This document shows, piece after piece, positions 1 to 12,548 of a stretch of 64,000 nt of DNA (its first letter is position 1; each line of letters opens with the position of its first letter). This DNA is from Sphaerolaimus hirsutus (Eukaryota; Nematoda; Chromadorea; Monhysterida; Sphaerolaimidae), in contig OZ038459.1 of assembly GCA_964036195.1 (NCBI GenBank), forward strand, positions 20,519,206-20,583,205, in the 5' to 3' direction. The notes under the pieces are model-generated. The model was not told the origin of the DNA, did no database searches, and saw only the letters and a list, made by a program, of their open reading frames with translations. The translations under genes and the position numbers were made by a program.

Positions 1-302
1 TTTGCATGACATTTTACATGACATTTGACACTTTACACTTGGGACTGCTCCCATATCCATGAATAAACAGGTAGAAACTCAAGCAATGAGATAAAATTTT
101 ACAAAAAAAAAGAATTTTTATACAATTTTACAAAAATACAAATTTTTATACAATTTTACAAAATTTTTACAAAAATTCGAATTTTTATACAATTTTTATT
201 TTTATTCCTCAATTTTCCATTTTATTCAATTTTATTTATTCTTGAATATTCCATTTTATTGTTATTTTATTTTTATTTTTTTCTGAGATTTTGCCAACCC
301 TG
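1..302. mobile_element. hAT-like element end, cut by the window edge
   Basis: Reverse complement of the 5.6-5.8 kb interior followed by a terminus ending TTTTGCCAACCCTG at 302. The next 8 bases, TTCGAGAG, occur uninterrupted in the sister copy near 15.52 kb, so that copy is the empty site. Confidence 0.7.
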
Positions 303-755
303 TTCGAGAGGGGTTTACTATTTCGTCGGAAATTTCCGTAAGGGTCATAGTAAATAATAGGCGTTTGCGTACCCAAAACAGGTAATAAATGTGTCAAAAC
401 AGGATATTTTGGAGACATAAAAACGTAGATAGCTACACAAACTAGTCTATGTGTAGCTGCAATACAAATTAGCAATAATAAATACATCATGTACATTGCA
501 TACATGATGTACATCATTCCGGAGGGGGGTATTTCAAGGGGAGGTATTTCTTCCCCAGCCCATTTTGAGGGGGGTTAATTCGAGGGGGGTATTCAAATGG
601 GGATAATTCGAGGTATCACGGTAGGTCAATTTCGTGGCACAGCTGCACGTAAATATAAGTTCGATGGCAGTCAAATCACTGTTTTTAATTTACACTGTAA
701 ATACATATCAAAGCTGAAATTGGCTAAATGTAACGAGTGATCTGATGCCAAGTGC
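303..755. repeat. Dispersed duplication, copy A
   Basis: Matches 15515-15964 base by base with few changes. It includes a TA-type element right part (GAGGGGGGTATTTC motifs) and about 130 bases of flank beyond it. Confidence 0.85.
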
Positions 756-1379
756 TCATTTTTTCATTTCATTTCAACAACAATACCATGGGTGGCTACA
801 CGAGTCATGGATATAAATGGTGTATCAAAAGAAAAAGGCGATTATAACATACGACAGGTACATCCTGCGGGGAGATAGGTAGGTGGACTGGTGAACTAAT
901 AAACGATCAAAAGTTACAAAAGAATAACCAAATATAGTGTGTTGCATAGTAGTAATAACCGTAACTAACAATACCAAGGCCTTGGATTTAATATAAGAGG
1001 TTATAATAGCGAGCCGGAATAACAGTACAAGAGTTGATTGCAAAATTGGCAAGTGAGGTAAGACTGGTGGATATTGATAATAGAAAACTGGTTTTATGAT
1101 TGAGATATATATATTTCTCCCACAGGTTTTCTAAGATTGCATCAGATAGAGACATATTTTCTGTTCAACTGTGCATTTTTGCGGGAATGATCAAATACCG
1201 TTTCTTGTGCTAACTGTGGTCACTTTTTTTATGTGCCTCGTGTTAGCGCAATTCCGGTATGTCTGGAGTCATGCAACACTATTATTCCAAATGCTTGCAT
1301 GCTTTCCACTTCCTCAATATGCAGTCAATATATTCACATATGTAAAACTAACATGTTTATGTGGATACTCACTGATGCA
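756..1379. other. No feature recognised
   Basis: AT-rich sequence with only short chance ORFs; no splice-flanked coding and no terminal repeats found. Confidence 0.5.
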
Positions 1380-2915
1380 TTAACTGTGTGTCAATTTGTC
1401 ACTTTGGGTCACAAGAATTTTATAAAGGGCAGACAAGTGTGTGGAAAATATTGAGCGAGATTTGGAACATCCCAATTCCTGGATTGTCCTACACCGATCT
1501 ATAGGTGCTGCATTCACTTCGTTCATGCAGCACATATTTCCACAACATTCTATAGTCAATGCTTTAAATAGCAAACTTCTCCATAGAGTAAGAATTGTAT
1601 GCGCACAGGCATACAAGTAGTGTGACATTGTCAGCCAAAACATTGTATTATACTCTAAGCAATATACACAATTAGTCCAAGTTCTCTCTCGATTCGTGTT
1701 TTGCTTATATTGAATATGGTTTTGAAACAAGCCATGTCTAAAGAATACCCACGCAAGTTGAGTGGATAATGTTTCATAGACATTTAACGGTGCTGGTGAT
1801 CCGACAAGATATCGTTTGAATCTTGATCTTGAAGTTTTCAGTGATCCAAGAGATATGTCCTTCCAGGCATTTTGTTTCGTAATTATTCAAAGACTATATT
1901 TGCCTGTAGATTCATCAACACCATTTTCTTTCTGTTTGGTCAGCGATCTACCTAAAGGACTGTGTCTACGGACACTCTTATTTCGTAACCTAGTCCATTC
2001 CGTATACACCAGTTTTGTAGTCCTACTGACCTTATTGCTATCTAGGTATCTCTGATGGTTTATCACAGTTTGCGCATACCATGCTCTCATTGTGGTAACA
2101 TCACCATCGATAGCCAGACACCTATTCAATATATAAGATGGCGATTGTGTCACCTTCCTATACACCAACATTTGTATCCCTATGAGCCTTCGCAACATGC
2201 ATTTGTTCACAGCAAAAAATGGATCCGTGAAGCGTGTGGAAGCGGGCTGGATGCACGTGAAGGGGCGCGCTTCCACATGCTTCCACATGCTTCCACCAAC
2301 ATCACGAAAATCCCGGTGAAGTGTCTTCCACACACTTCACCTATCTTCACCGCGCGCTTCACGCGCATCCAAAATGTGGAAGACACTTCACCGCGCTAGC
2401 GCTTCCACACGCTTCCCCCATGCACACATTTGCGTGGGAGCGCCATTTTAAGAGGCGTGAAGTCCCTTCAGATTTTCGTGATGTGTGAGGAAGCGCCGGT
2501 GTGCTTGGTGAAGCGTCGGGAAGCGTCGGCATGAAGACACTTCCCGATGCTTCACAGCGCATCCACACACCCATTTTTTGCTGTGGTTCAGGCCGTATAT
2601 CTCTACACCATAGAATATTTTTGACATTGCATATAGCGTCCATAGTCTATTAGCTGCCCAATACGGGCGGATAGAGTAAGAACTCAACTCTGCGACTAAT
2701 ATAGCCGCTGTGTGAGCCCATTGGATTGTAAGAGAGCGTTGCTTAATAAAGCAATCCTTGTCTGATGATAGTGTAATACCTAAGTATTTTATTTCATCGA
2801 CTTCACCAATGGATTGTAACGATCCCTTGCAATCCCTTCCCAGAAACCAGCATTTATGACTTTGAGCTTTTTGCCTAAAGTGCAGTACTTTGCTTTTATC
2901 TGGATTTACAGCAAC
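1380..2915 (-). pseudogene. LINE reverse transcriptase, C-terminal part (broken)
   Basis: On the minus strand this reads VNPDKSKVLHF, then IKYLGITLSSD, the region after the RT catalytic core of non-LTR retrotransposons, followed by tail sequence down to about 1380. It is interrupted by a 378-bp element at 2208-2585 and separated from the catalytic core by the 5.3-kb element at 2924-8243. Removing each insertion with one target-site copy leaves the frame open at both points. Frame changes around 1.73-1.89 kb show decay. Confidence 0.7.
2208..2585. mobile_element. CACTA-like MITE in the LINE
   Basis: Ends CACAGCAAAAAATGG and the inverse, flanked by a 3-bp duplication GTT (2205-2207, 2586-2588). 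The interior is made of GTGAAGCG / GTGGAAGCG motifs. A 3-bp duplication and a CAC terminus fit the CMC/EnSpm group. The related larger element is at 40454-50374. Confidence 0.7.
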
Positions 2916-4058
2916 CCCCCAACCAGGCTGGCCGCGAGTTTTCTGCGCGTGAAAAACACCGCGCTCGTTTGAGTGCGCGGAAACAATTTTGGTTCTGCGC
3001 GTAGAGTATACGCGCGCGCATTACGTTCACCGGAAAAACGAGCACGGAGCTACGCGTCAACGCGCGCGTTTATACAGAGGTCAAATGATGCAGTGCGTGG
3101 AAAATGTGTATTTTTTCACGGTAGCAAACACTATGCGCGCTCACCAAAACGGTTCCGCGCGAAGATAAAAATATTTACGTGCTTGTGTGCTCGCAGTTTG
3201 CGTCTGGCGAAAGCCGGAGCTGGGCAATTATGTAATTTTTGCTCCAGCAGTTTGCATTAATTAAACTGTTATGGTGGTCGATTAATGCAGGTCAATTAAG
3301 GTGTTATTAATGCAGGTCAATTAAAGTGTTATGGCATCAAGTGATTTGGCACCACAATTATCTAATTAATTGCCAGCTGCCGCAAGAATAACTTAATTGT
3401 TGTCACTATTACATGATTACGGGGGGAGGATGGTAATTATCTCATTATTGTGTACACGTGCCACTTGTAATTGCATGTGAATTGCTCAGAAACGCAAGCT
3501 GTTATTCCACTAACATATTTACACTTTAATGATGCAATTGCCCCCCCCACATGCTAGTTGACATCGCAAATTCATGTCAACTGAATCAGTTAGAATGTCA
3601 ACAAAATGCTCTATCACATATACTGTAAATTTTATAAATTTTATTGTATATCCAAAACCCTGAATCTGAATAACGAACCAAAAATTATACAGTTTTTCAT
3701 CACAATATTTCGTTTTTACTATGGAATAATTAATTACAAAATTTATCACAACTTTTTAACCATCAAATTTTGGTAGGATTCTGTGCAAAGTATGCGCTCC
3801 ACCCGGTATAGGCGATTTTATTCAACAGGCTATTTGCAACAGAACATAATCCATTTGACACTGCGGTCATGTCTGTTTGAATTACAGGGTGGCCCTGTGA
3901 CTGTATGAATTTTCATAGACTTCCGATTTTGTATACTAAAAAGTGGATACCTATGTTGACAAAATTGTTGCAATAAGTCTTTATATTTCTCAGATGTAGT
4001 CTTCAAAAGTAGTTTCATGGATGAATTTTTCACACAAAAATAGTATTGTGATCATGAG

Positions 4059-6510
4059 CAGAATTGGCAAAATCTCAGAAAAAAATAAAAATAAAATGGA
4101 ATATTCAAGAATACAATAAAATAAAATAAAATGGAAAAATTTAGGATAAAAATAAAAATTGTAAACACCTTCCCGGACAAGTTCACCACCCATTTTTTTA
4201 TTTCACTTCGATAGCAATATCTCCGTCCATGGGGGTGTTATAAAGCTGAAACTTTGTATATATATAAAGTTGTAAGACCCCTCTACTCCTCAACAATGGG
4301 GGAGGTGCGGTGACTCACTACAGGGTGGGTCGCCCTATACGCAACAATTTTTTTGGCGTTTTTGGTGTCCCAAACAAGTTCACCACCCACTTGATTGGCT
4401 ACACTACGAGAGCTATATCTCTAGCTGTGATGGTGGTAAAAAACTGAAATTTGGGGGATGTCTAGCCAACAACCCCCCTCACAGTACACACGTGGGGCGG
4501 CTGCCAACAACCCACTAAAGCATGGGTCACTTCATATAAAGTTGACCATTTTCTAAAAACAGCCCAAGTGTCCCAAAACAAGTTTATCACCAAACTGCAT
4601 TGAAAAAATGTTGCAACAACATACCTACTAATAAACTGAATCGGGTTGGAACACTATTTCAGCCAAAAAATTTTTTTTCGGTAGGGCACCCACCCTTTTC
4701 CATAAACGGTAGAATGAAAATTTCACTTTAAACCATTTTTTTGTTTCACACTTACAAAGTTGGTTTACAAAGTTCACTAGAGAATGGTCTAAGGTTCAAA
4801 GTTATGTAAACAACATAACCTCTAAAATGCCTCCATAAGGAAATTTACTTGGGGTGAATTCTATGATGTCAAAATGATGTCATTTCAGGAACAAAATTTG
4901 ACACAATTTTCACTTTTTCATTCACCCCAAATAAATTTCGTTATGGAAGCATTTTAGAGGTTATGTTGTTTAGATAACTTTGAACCTTAGACCCTCCCCT
5001 AGTGAACTTTGTAAACCAACTTTTTAAGTGTGATACAAAAAATTGGTTTAAAGTGAAATTTTCAGTCTGCTGTTTATGGGACAGGGTGGGTGCCCTACTG
5101 AAAACAATGTTATGAGCAGAACTAGGGTTCAAATCTGATTCAATTTTGTATCAGGTATGTTCTCACAACATTTTTTTGTAATGCAGTTGGGTGGCGAACT
5201 TGTTTCTGACACTTTGGCTGTATTAAAAAAATTATCAACTTTATATGCAGTGACCCATGCTTTAGTGGGTCGTTGGCAGCCGCCTTGCTGGTGTATTGTG
5301 AGGGGGGTTGTTCGCAAGGCATCCCCCGAATTTCAGCTTTCTACCGCCCTCACAGCTGGAGATATAGCCTTCAAAGTGTAGCTAATCAAGTGGGTGGTGA
5401 ACTTGCTTGGGACACCAAAAACGCCACAAAAATTGTTGCATATAGGGCAACCCACCCTGTAGTGAGTCGCCGCACCTCCCCCCATTGTTGGGGAGTAAGG
5501 GGGTATTACAACTTTATATATACAAAGTTTCACCCTTATAACACACCCATGGACAGAGATATTGCGTTTGAAGTGAAATAAAAAATGGGTGGTGAACTTG
5601 TCCAGGAAGGTGTTTATAAAAATTCAAATTTTTGTAAAATTGTATAAAAATTTGTATTTTTGTAAAATTGTATAAAAATTCATATTTTTTGTAAAATTTT
5701 ATCTCGTTGCTTGAGTTTCTACCTGTTTATTCATGGATATGGGAGCAGTCCCAAGTGTAAAGTGTCAACTGTCATGTAAAATGTCATGCAAAGTGTCAAT
5801 TGTCAAATGACAAACATAAGGTAAATTGTAAATTGTCATGACATGTAAAAAATATCTGTAAGTATAAATTGTCAGGCAAATTAAGTCCAAATCTTATGTT
5901 TTATATCTAAACCTTATGTTTTGTATCCAAATTATGTTGTTGTTGAATCCAAAACTTATGTGAACATTTGGATACAAAAACATAACATTTGGATACAAAA
6001 CATACTATGGATACAAAAACACAATATTTGTATACACAATTTACACTTTGCATGACATTTATCATGACAATTGCCACTTTGCTTGAAATTTGACATGACA
6101 ATTTACAAATTGCATTACATTTTACAAATGTGCCCAGCACACTCCACTAGTCCTACTGAAACTGCAAACCATTCTTATCAATAATTGTAACTTTACACTT
6201 GCAGCTAGCTAACAATACATACTGCATGCAACTTTTGAAAAGTAAGGGGAAAATTTGTCACCGGTTTTTCATTCTCTAGGTCTAATTATTACATTTTTCT
6301 GGCCTTGCATGCATGATTCTGATTTTTTGTAAAAATTTTGTACAATTTTTGTAAAATTTTTGTAAAATGTGTCATTTTATTTTATTAATGACTTTTGGGA
6401 ATAAAGTAAAATAAAATAAAATGAAACAAGAATAAAATTAAAATAAAATAAAATTTTTATACAATTTTTATACAATTTTACTAAAATGAATTTTTATAAA
6501 ACCAACCTTG
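4059..6510. mobile_element. hAT-like element with AAAATAAAAT termini
   Basis: Ends CAGAATTGGCAAAATCTCAG and CCAACCTTG, flanked by ATCATGAG (4051-4058) and ATTATGAG (6511-6518), 7 of 8 matching. Termini are TAAAATAAAA / TGTAAAATTT arrays. Contains the 1.45-kb foldback. Same family as 1-302, 11364-12134 and 38449-38788. Confidence 0.75.
4162..5616. mobile_element. 1.45-kb foldback element
   Basis: Two arms of nearly 700 bases (about 4162-4860 and 4920-5616) are imperfect reverse complements with a spacer of about 60 bases. Ends read TAAACACCTTCCCGG and its inverse form. Flanks TAAAAATTG and TAAAAATTC suggest a 9-bp duplication with one mismatch, which would fit MULE/foldback elements. Short ORFs on both strands here are mirror images of the arms. 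Confidence 0.75.
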
Positions 6511-7150
6511 ATTATGAGTAAACACACAATATTTTTTTTGAAGAAAAATGCATTTTTGGGCCACCAAGTGCACAAAACAATGACACAGTGATTTATCCCA
6601 TTTTTGAAAATGTGAAAATGTATGTTTTAAGTGGGCCAACTGGTAATGGTAGGATGGCTTTGGGGTGGCTATCAAAAATGCCTCTCTTAGATGCCAAACA
6701 TTGTACAAGATGGCCCACTTATCTTTCAAATTCATGTTTTTTTTGTAAAAATTTGTTGTTTTTTTATAGACCCAGTAAAATGCAAGAGGTCACTTTTATG
6801 TTTAACAGAGAAATATATTTTACTCACGTTTACTCAGAAGTAAAAGTAAATCATTTTCACAAAACAATTTCTGTACTCAGGGGTAGGTAAAAAATACTTT
6901 ACGTTTACATAAAATTTGAAAAAAGCTCAGTACTTTTAACAACTCTGTTTACATTGAAGCATATGAGCATGCAAAATTGCTCTTACCCTAGCAATATTTA
7001 TTTTCCTTAAATTGAGTGTTGTTGGTTCAACGACGCAACACTGCAATTCAAATATTTGGCCACCATGTATGCAGAAGCGGGCCCCTCAAAGTGATGGGCT
7101 TAGTTTTCTGAAGGGAGATAACATAAAAAATCTATATTTATTTATTTATA

Positions 7151-7468
7151 CAGGGTGGCCCACGTCAGGTGCACGGTTTCAATTGGAACCCTACATCAAT
7201 TTTAAATGAAAACTGCTCAAATTTGGTATGGAGGTAGATAAATGATAAATTCTTTTATTCAGATGGGAAATGGTAGATTTTGTTTTAAGGTGTAATGTTG
7301 CTGGAGTATTTCTGCATTTCTTTCTGCCACAAAAGATAAGTAAGCATTTCTACCGCCATAGATAAGGCATAAGTTCAAAGCGGTGGCCATGGCAAATGAA
7401 GGAGTTCAGCAGTGCCCATCCTTGAAGTTTGGGGTGCCTACAATTTGCACTTGTATTTCTGCGCCCTG
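7151..7468. mobile_element. TA-flanked CAGGGTGG element (tentative)
   Basis: Starts TA-CAGGGTGGCCCACGTCAG and may end GCGCCCTG-TA. The left end matches the terminus of 48841-49395. The interior includes TGTAATGTTGCTGGAGTA, a terminus type also at 60857-61032. Right boundary uncertain. Confidence 0.35.
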
Positions 7469-8251
7469 TACATCGGCGCTTTGCTGACAATCTAAATCTA
7501 AAAGAACATTTTTTCAAGACAAAATTTCTTTTTTCATTTTGGATGGATATCCCAAGATTTTATCAAAATCTACCCAAATACCCATCTATTTATTTAACTT
7601 CACGTGATATTCAATACTGTAAATATTCTAGTAGGACAATTTTTTCCATGCACTTGGCTTATTTAGCAGCTTTTATTCCTGACGCCATTATCTGAGTGCC
7701 AATAATGTGTTGACTATATTTTAGCAGTGGCAAAATCTGGATTAAATATTGTGTTGGGAGATCGCCACAATGAATATTTAGGCATATTGCAGATTCGCAT
7801 TTGTTAACCTGATATTGCACAATTGCAATTGCATTAATCCGACCTGAGGACATTAAAATTAAAACGCGAACATCAAAAAAATCCGCGAAAAAAAATTGTG
7901 ACACTTGCAACATTTTCTGTGCATGCGGAAAAATATCCGTTTCCACGCGTTTGACGCAGTAGACCAAAACCCATTTTTTTTGTGTGTGCGGAAATTCTCT
8001 TTTTTCCACACGCAGCCAATTATATAAATGATTTACACAAGCGCACAGACACGTAAAGGTCGCGTGCTACGCGCTCGCAACCAATTTTTCTCGCGCAGTT
8101 GCCTTTCCAAATGTGCGTGTGTGCTCGTCAGGTGACCTCTGTAGTAGCCATAAACAAAACTTTACGCGCTTGAGTGCTCGTTTGGCAACTTTTTACGTGC
8201 TTGTGCATGGAAACCTATGCGCGGAACCCTCGCAGCCAGCCTGCCCCCAAC

Positions 8252-9432
8252 GCCATGACCATTCTGTAAAGCGGTACATGATTAGCTGAAGGTCTGTGTC
8301 GTTGTTCGCTAAAAGAACTATATCATCGACAAAAAATGTAGCTGGTACATGTTTGTCATCTAATTATGCGCCTATACCTAGTTGTTCAAGATCTGTTCTA
8401 AGATCTGCCATGTATAGCACATACAGTCTTGGTGATAGACAACACCCTTGGCGTACACCAAGAGTGTAATCCATTTCCGGACTGTACGTATCACCATATT
8501 GAATGATACATTTGAGTCATCATATGTACCCGAAATAGCCCGTATAAATTTGCTTGGATATCCATAGTCAGCAAGTTTTGACCATAGCTTTTCCCTAGGC
8601 ACTCTATCAAATGCCTTTGTTGCATCGACAAAGCACCCAGACAAATTTTTCCCTGATCTGAGACACCCCTGAATGATGATGTGGTTATCAGTGGTCCTTT
8701 GTTTTTTACGAAACCCACCTTGCATACAACCGAACCCTCCTACTTGCTCAAAGGCATTTAAGAGTCTAACATTTAGGACAGAGCAATATAATTTTAGGAT
8801 GTTACATTGTAGCCCTATAGATCTATAATTATCTATATTACTCTTAGGTCCCTTCTTGTGTAGGAGCAACAACTTGCAAAGTTTAGCGCTCTGTGGTATA
8901 ACCCCCCCTTCGAACCAGGTATTATATACACAAGTGAGAGCCTGGAGCATATTTTGCCCGCGGCCTCTCAACATTTCGTGATATATCCCTGTAGTTCCCG
9001 GAGATTTACCCAATTTTAGCCATTTTATGGCTGAATCCACCTCCCCTATTGATATTCTATTTCCCAGCCGGACTTGCACGTCACTGGTGATAACACCAGA
9101 GAGTGACGTGGTATTGTCTGTACTGTCTAACATAGGGTTTGCCATTTGAACTTTGGTCCAGAAACCATGCAGAACATCTGATATTTTATCGGGTGTATCT
9201 GCAAGGTCCCCATCTCTAGTTTGCAGCATAGGAAACGCCACCCCGCTTTCTTTAAAGCACTTAGCCAGTTTGTACAGATCAGTGTTAACACTGTGTGTGT
9301 ACAACTCGCGCTCCAGTTGTTTTCGCTTTTGCGCTAGGTCGTATTCACTTTCGCAACATCTTATTTTAGCAAAGTTTAAACACAAATCAACACTACATCA
9401 CGAATCAACCCTACATCTAAACTCGGATTCAT
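8252..9432 (-). pseudogene. LINE reverse transcriptase, catalytic core (broken)
   Basis: The minus strand reads an RT domain: LHKKGPKSNIDNYRSIGL, FRKKQRTTDN, FVDATKAFDRVPREKLW (motif A), VRQGCCLSPRLYVLY (motif B, one base out of the upstream frame near 8470) and FVDDIVLLA (motif C; YADD-type box with Phe-Val). An in-frame TAA lies between B and C. The copy is 5' truncated where the segmental-duplication sequence begins at about 9433. No endonuclease domain is present. Non-LTR clade not assigned. Confidence 0.8.
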
Positions 9433-9528
9433 TAAGGTACTTCACGGCATAGAATCTAAAATAACTGCTCAAAAATAAAAATCGATTTTACAATGCGTGT
9501 GATTACCGAATCACTGAAATTACAGGTA

Positions 9529-9980
9529 CCGTATTTCCTTGAAATACCCCCGGGGGGTTTATTTTTTCAGAGTGAGAATTTTGAGGGGGGGTTAAACGAG
9601 GGGGGGGGGGGGGTATTTCGAGGGGGGGTTTATTATTTCGCCAGAAATTTTTTGAAATCCCAGTACTAAAATGTCGTCTGAAACGTCACAGACGTCGAAA
9701 AATGCAACAAAAATCGCCATTTATAAGACTCTAAAGACATTTATGTGTGTAGATGTACAAACACTGTTCTCACATAACAGTCATCGTTTTTAACATGTGT
9801 TCTGCATTGCCGGGATGACAAACCGCAGCCTTTGTCATTTACGTTCTCTATGCACTAAATTTGGGGGGGGGAGGTATTTCGAGGGGGGGGTTTATAAGTT
9901 CATAGTGTCCATTTTGAGGGGGGTATTTCGAGGGGGGGGGGTATTTCGAGGGGGGGGGGGAGTATTTCGAGGAAATACGG
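9529..9980. mobile_element. TA-flanked G-rich MITE
   Basis: Begins CCGTATTTCCTTGAAATACC after TA and ends GGAAATACGG before TA. The interior repeats GGGGTATTTCGAGG with long G runs. TA duplication and about 450-bp length fit a mariner-like MITE. Absent from the other segmental-duplication copy. Confidence 0.8.
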
Positions 9981-10107
9981 TATACATTTTTGGCGTAGCA
10001 ACCACCTCATTTTGGTTGTACCGTATATCCTCAAAATACCCCCGGGGAGTTATTTTTGCAGAGTAAATGTATCGAGGGGGTTATTATTTCGCAGTTTTAG
10101 GCGATTA

Positions 10108-10949
10108 CCGTATTTCCTCGAAACACCCCCCCCCCCCCCTCTTGAAACACCCACAGGTCTGAGCGTGCAGAGAAAAAAATAACCCCTCAAAATACCGCCT
10201 TTCTTGAATGATGCACATCATGTATGCGAAATGCTTTGAATTTGCATCGCAGCTACACATACACTAGATGTATATACTGTTGTATGCTTGTATGTAAATA
10301 TATATATATATACCGTATTACCTCGAATTATCCCCCCCCCTTGAATTAACCCCCCCCCCCCCTCGAATGACCCCCCTAAATTTCGGCTGAGGAAATAATA
10401 ACCCCCCCCCCCTCGAAATACCCCCCCTAAAATTGAGTGTAACGTGAACATACATGACAAATACCGCAGTTTGTGATCTGTACTATGCAGAACACACGTT
10501 AACACTGATGATTAAGTGACGTTAGGGAAGGGTTTTTGTGTATATACAGTAATATATGCCTATAAATACATATAAATCTATGTGATTGTTCGATTTTTCT
10601 ACGTCTGCGTATGGGGAATTTCCGAAAATTTCTGGCGAAATAATAGACCCCCCCCCCTCGAATAAACCCCCCCTCAAATTTTGCTGGCGAAATAATAAAC
10701 CCCCTGGGGGTATTTCGAGGTAATACGGTATATATATATATATATATATATATACTGTTGACTAGATGTAAATAAACCCCCCGAAATACCCCCACCCAAA
10801 ATGAGTGTAAAGAGAATGTAATTGCCAAAAACTGCAGTTTGTGATCTGTGTAATGCAAAACCGCTGACGTTAACCTCCCTAGATTAACACCCCTTAAAGT
10901 GAGAAAAAGAAAAAATAAACCCCCCGGGGGGTATTTCGGGGAATTACGG
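10108..10949. mobile_element. TA-flanked MITE containing a second one
   Basis: Ends CCGTATTTCC and the inverse form GGGGAATTACGG, with TA on both sides. Its counterpart is 21859-22246, which lacks the nested insertion. Confidence 0.75.
10313..10728. mobile_element. Nested TA-flanked MITE in a TA-repeat tract
   Basis: TA-CCGTATTACCTCGAATTATC ... GAGGTAATACGG-TA, inserted in a TATATA tract. Absent at the matching place near 22.04 kb. Confidence 0.75.
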
Positions 10950-11363
10950 TATACTATACGGATTGTTTTTCCGATTTTGTAGTTTTTTTAAGAACCACAC
11001 AACGCGGCAATCGAATGCGATGCAGCCTTTCAAACTAAAAAAACTAGTCTTGTGTAGCTTGATCGAAATATCTGCAAACATGAAATCAAACCAAAATCAA
11101 AAAGATATTGAAAAAACATCTGTTTATTAACCAACCCATGGATTTTAGGTTGCTTTGGCAATTTACCAAAACATGGAATCGCTCGCATTTTATGACCTCG
11201 ACAATCAGGACAAAGCACGCGTAGGTGTATTTATGTCTGCAGAACACATGATCGTAAAGCCGGAATTTCAGCTCAGCAGCGTTTGACGTGAAATGATGAC
11301 GTCGTAAAATTGATTACATCAAAAAAGACATGGTTACAGCGTTGAAATTTCAGAATTTGGTAG

Positions 11364-12134
11364 CAGGGTTGGCAAAACCTCAGAAAAAAATAAAAATAAA
11401 ATAAATAAAAAATGGAAAATTGAAGAAGAAAAAAAAGGAAAAAAAAAAGAAAAAAAATACTTTAGTAAAATTGTACAAAAATTCAAATTTTCGTACAGTT
11501 TTAGTAAAATTTTACAAAAACTCGAGTGTCCGTAAAACCCTAAAAAGCGTTTTCTATACTGTTGCTAAAGATTTTAGCTGCCAATTTGCATAACTGGTGC
11601 TTTGTTGTTGCTTTCACATTGTTGTTGTTGTTGAAAAATATTATTGCTCAAAATTGCAAATTTTCACATATTTTAATACATCATCACCTTAAAAATCACT
11701 CATTTATGTGTTTTTTTCTATTTTCTTCATTCCATACTTGAAAAAGCCTATACACTGAACCCTGCAAGCCCCCCTCCCAACCCCCAGAAGTAACAAATTT
11801 TTAGCTATCTTCCATCGGGAGGAGCAATTAGCTACATATCTATCCGGCCCCTGTGAGGGTCACAGTCTACATTAAATTTTTTTTGTATTCATCTGCATGC
11901 TTCTAGTGTGCACATTGTTTTATGGGCTTGCATCCAAGATTCCGATTTTTTGTAAAATTTTTGTAAAATATTAATAAAATTTTTATAAAATGGTTTCATT
12001 TAATTTTATTAATGACATTTCATAATAAAATAAAATAAAATAAAATGAAACATGAATAAAATTAAAATAAAATACAATTTTAATAAAAATAAAATACAAT
12101 TTTAGTAAAAAGAATTTTACTAAAACCAACCATG
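11364..12134. mobile_element. hAT-like MITE, CAGGGTTGG family
   Basis: CAGGGTTGGCAAAACCTCAG ... CCAACCATG flanked by exact TTTGGTAG duplications (11356-11363, 12135-12142). Termini are TAAAATAAAA arrays. No ORF. Confidence 0.85.
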
Positions 12135-12160
12135 TTTGGTAGTTCTAGTAATTGTGTGTA

Positions 12161-12548
12161 CCGTGTTTCTCCGTGTAAAGGACCCCCGTACATAACACCC
12201 GTGGTATTATTCAGCTGCATAGCACCCCGGGGGTGCTATGCTCGGTTTCAAAAAAATAACCCGATTTTAATTGCTTCAATATTGTGCGTGGCGCGCGCCA
12301 CTCATTGAAATTTTTCATTTTTCATTGAATCGTTGCATGCTGGGAACCAAAAAAGCCTAAATAGGCAGGGATATGTATCACAAATAGAAAACAAGCATCT
12401 GACCCTACTACCCACTGAATTTGTAGCTGTTTCTGTGCATAGCACCCCCTGACCTAACACCTGGGTGTTATACAAGTTTTTAAAAAAGGTTGCTGCAAAT
12501 GGTCTGAAATTTGTATAGCACCTGGGTGCTTTACACGGAAAAATACCG
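12161..12548. mobile_element. TA-flanked MITE, CCGTGTTT variant
   Basis: TA-CCGTGTTTCTCCGTGTAAAG ... CTTTACACGGAAAAATACCG-TA. The interior repeats TAACACC/TAGCACC units in place of the GGGGTATTT units of relatives. Confidence 0.7.

Larger units (their letters stand above)
2924..8243. mobile_element. 5.3-kb hAT-like nonautonomous element
   Basis: Terminal inverted repeats CAGGCTGGCCGCGAG / CTCGCAGCCAGCCTG flanked by exact 8-bp duplications CCCCCAAC (2916-2923, 8244-8251). Splits the LINE RT; the frame is restored when it and one duplication are removed. Both ends carry CGCG/GCGC-rich sequence in an AT-rich setting. The inside holds further insertions (4059-6510 and a 7.15-kb TA element). No transposase ORF is recognised; 3250-4058 and 7470-8000 show nothing else. 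Confidence 0.8.

Noticed and set aside
4941-5581. Several plus- and minus-strand ORFs
   Set aside because: They mirror each other across the 1.45-kb foldback and show no protein motif.
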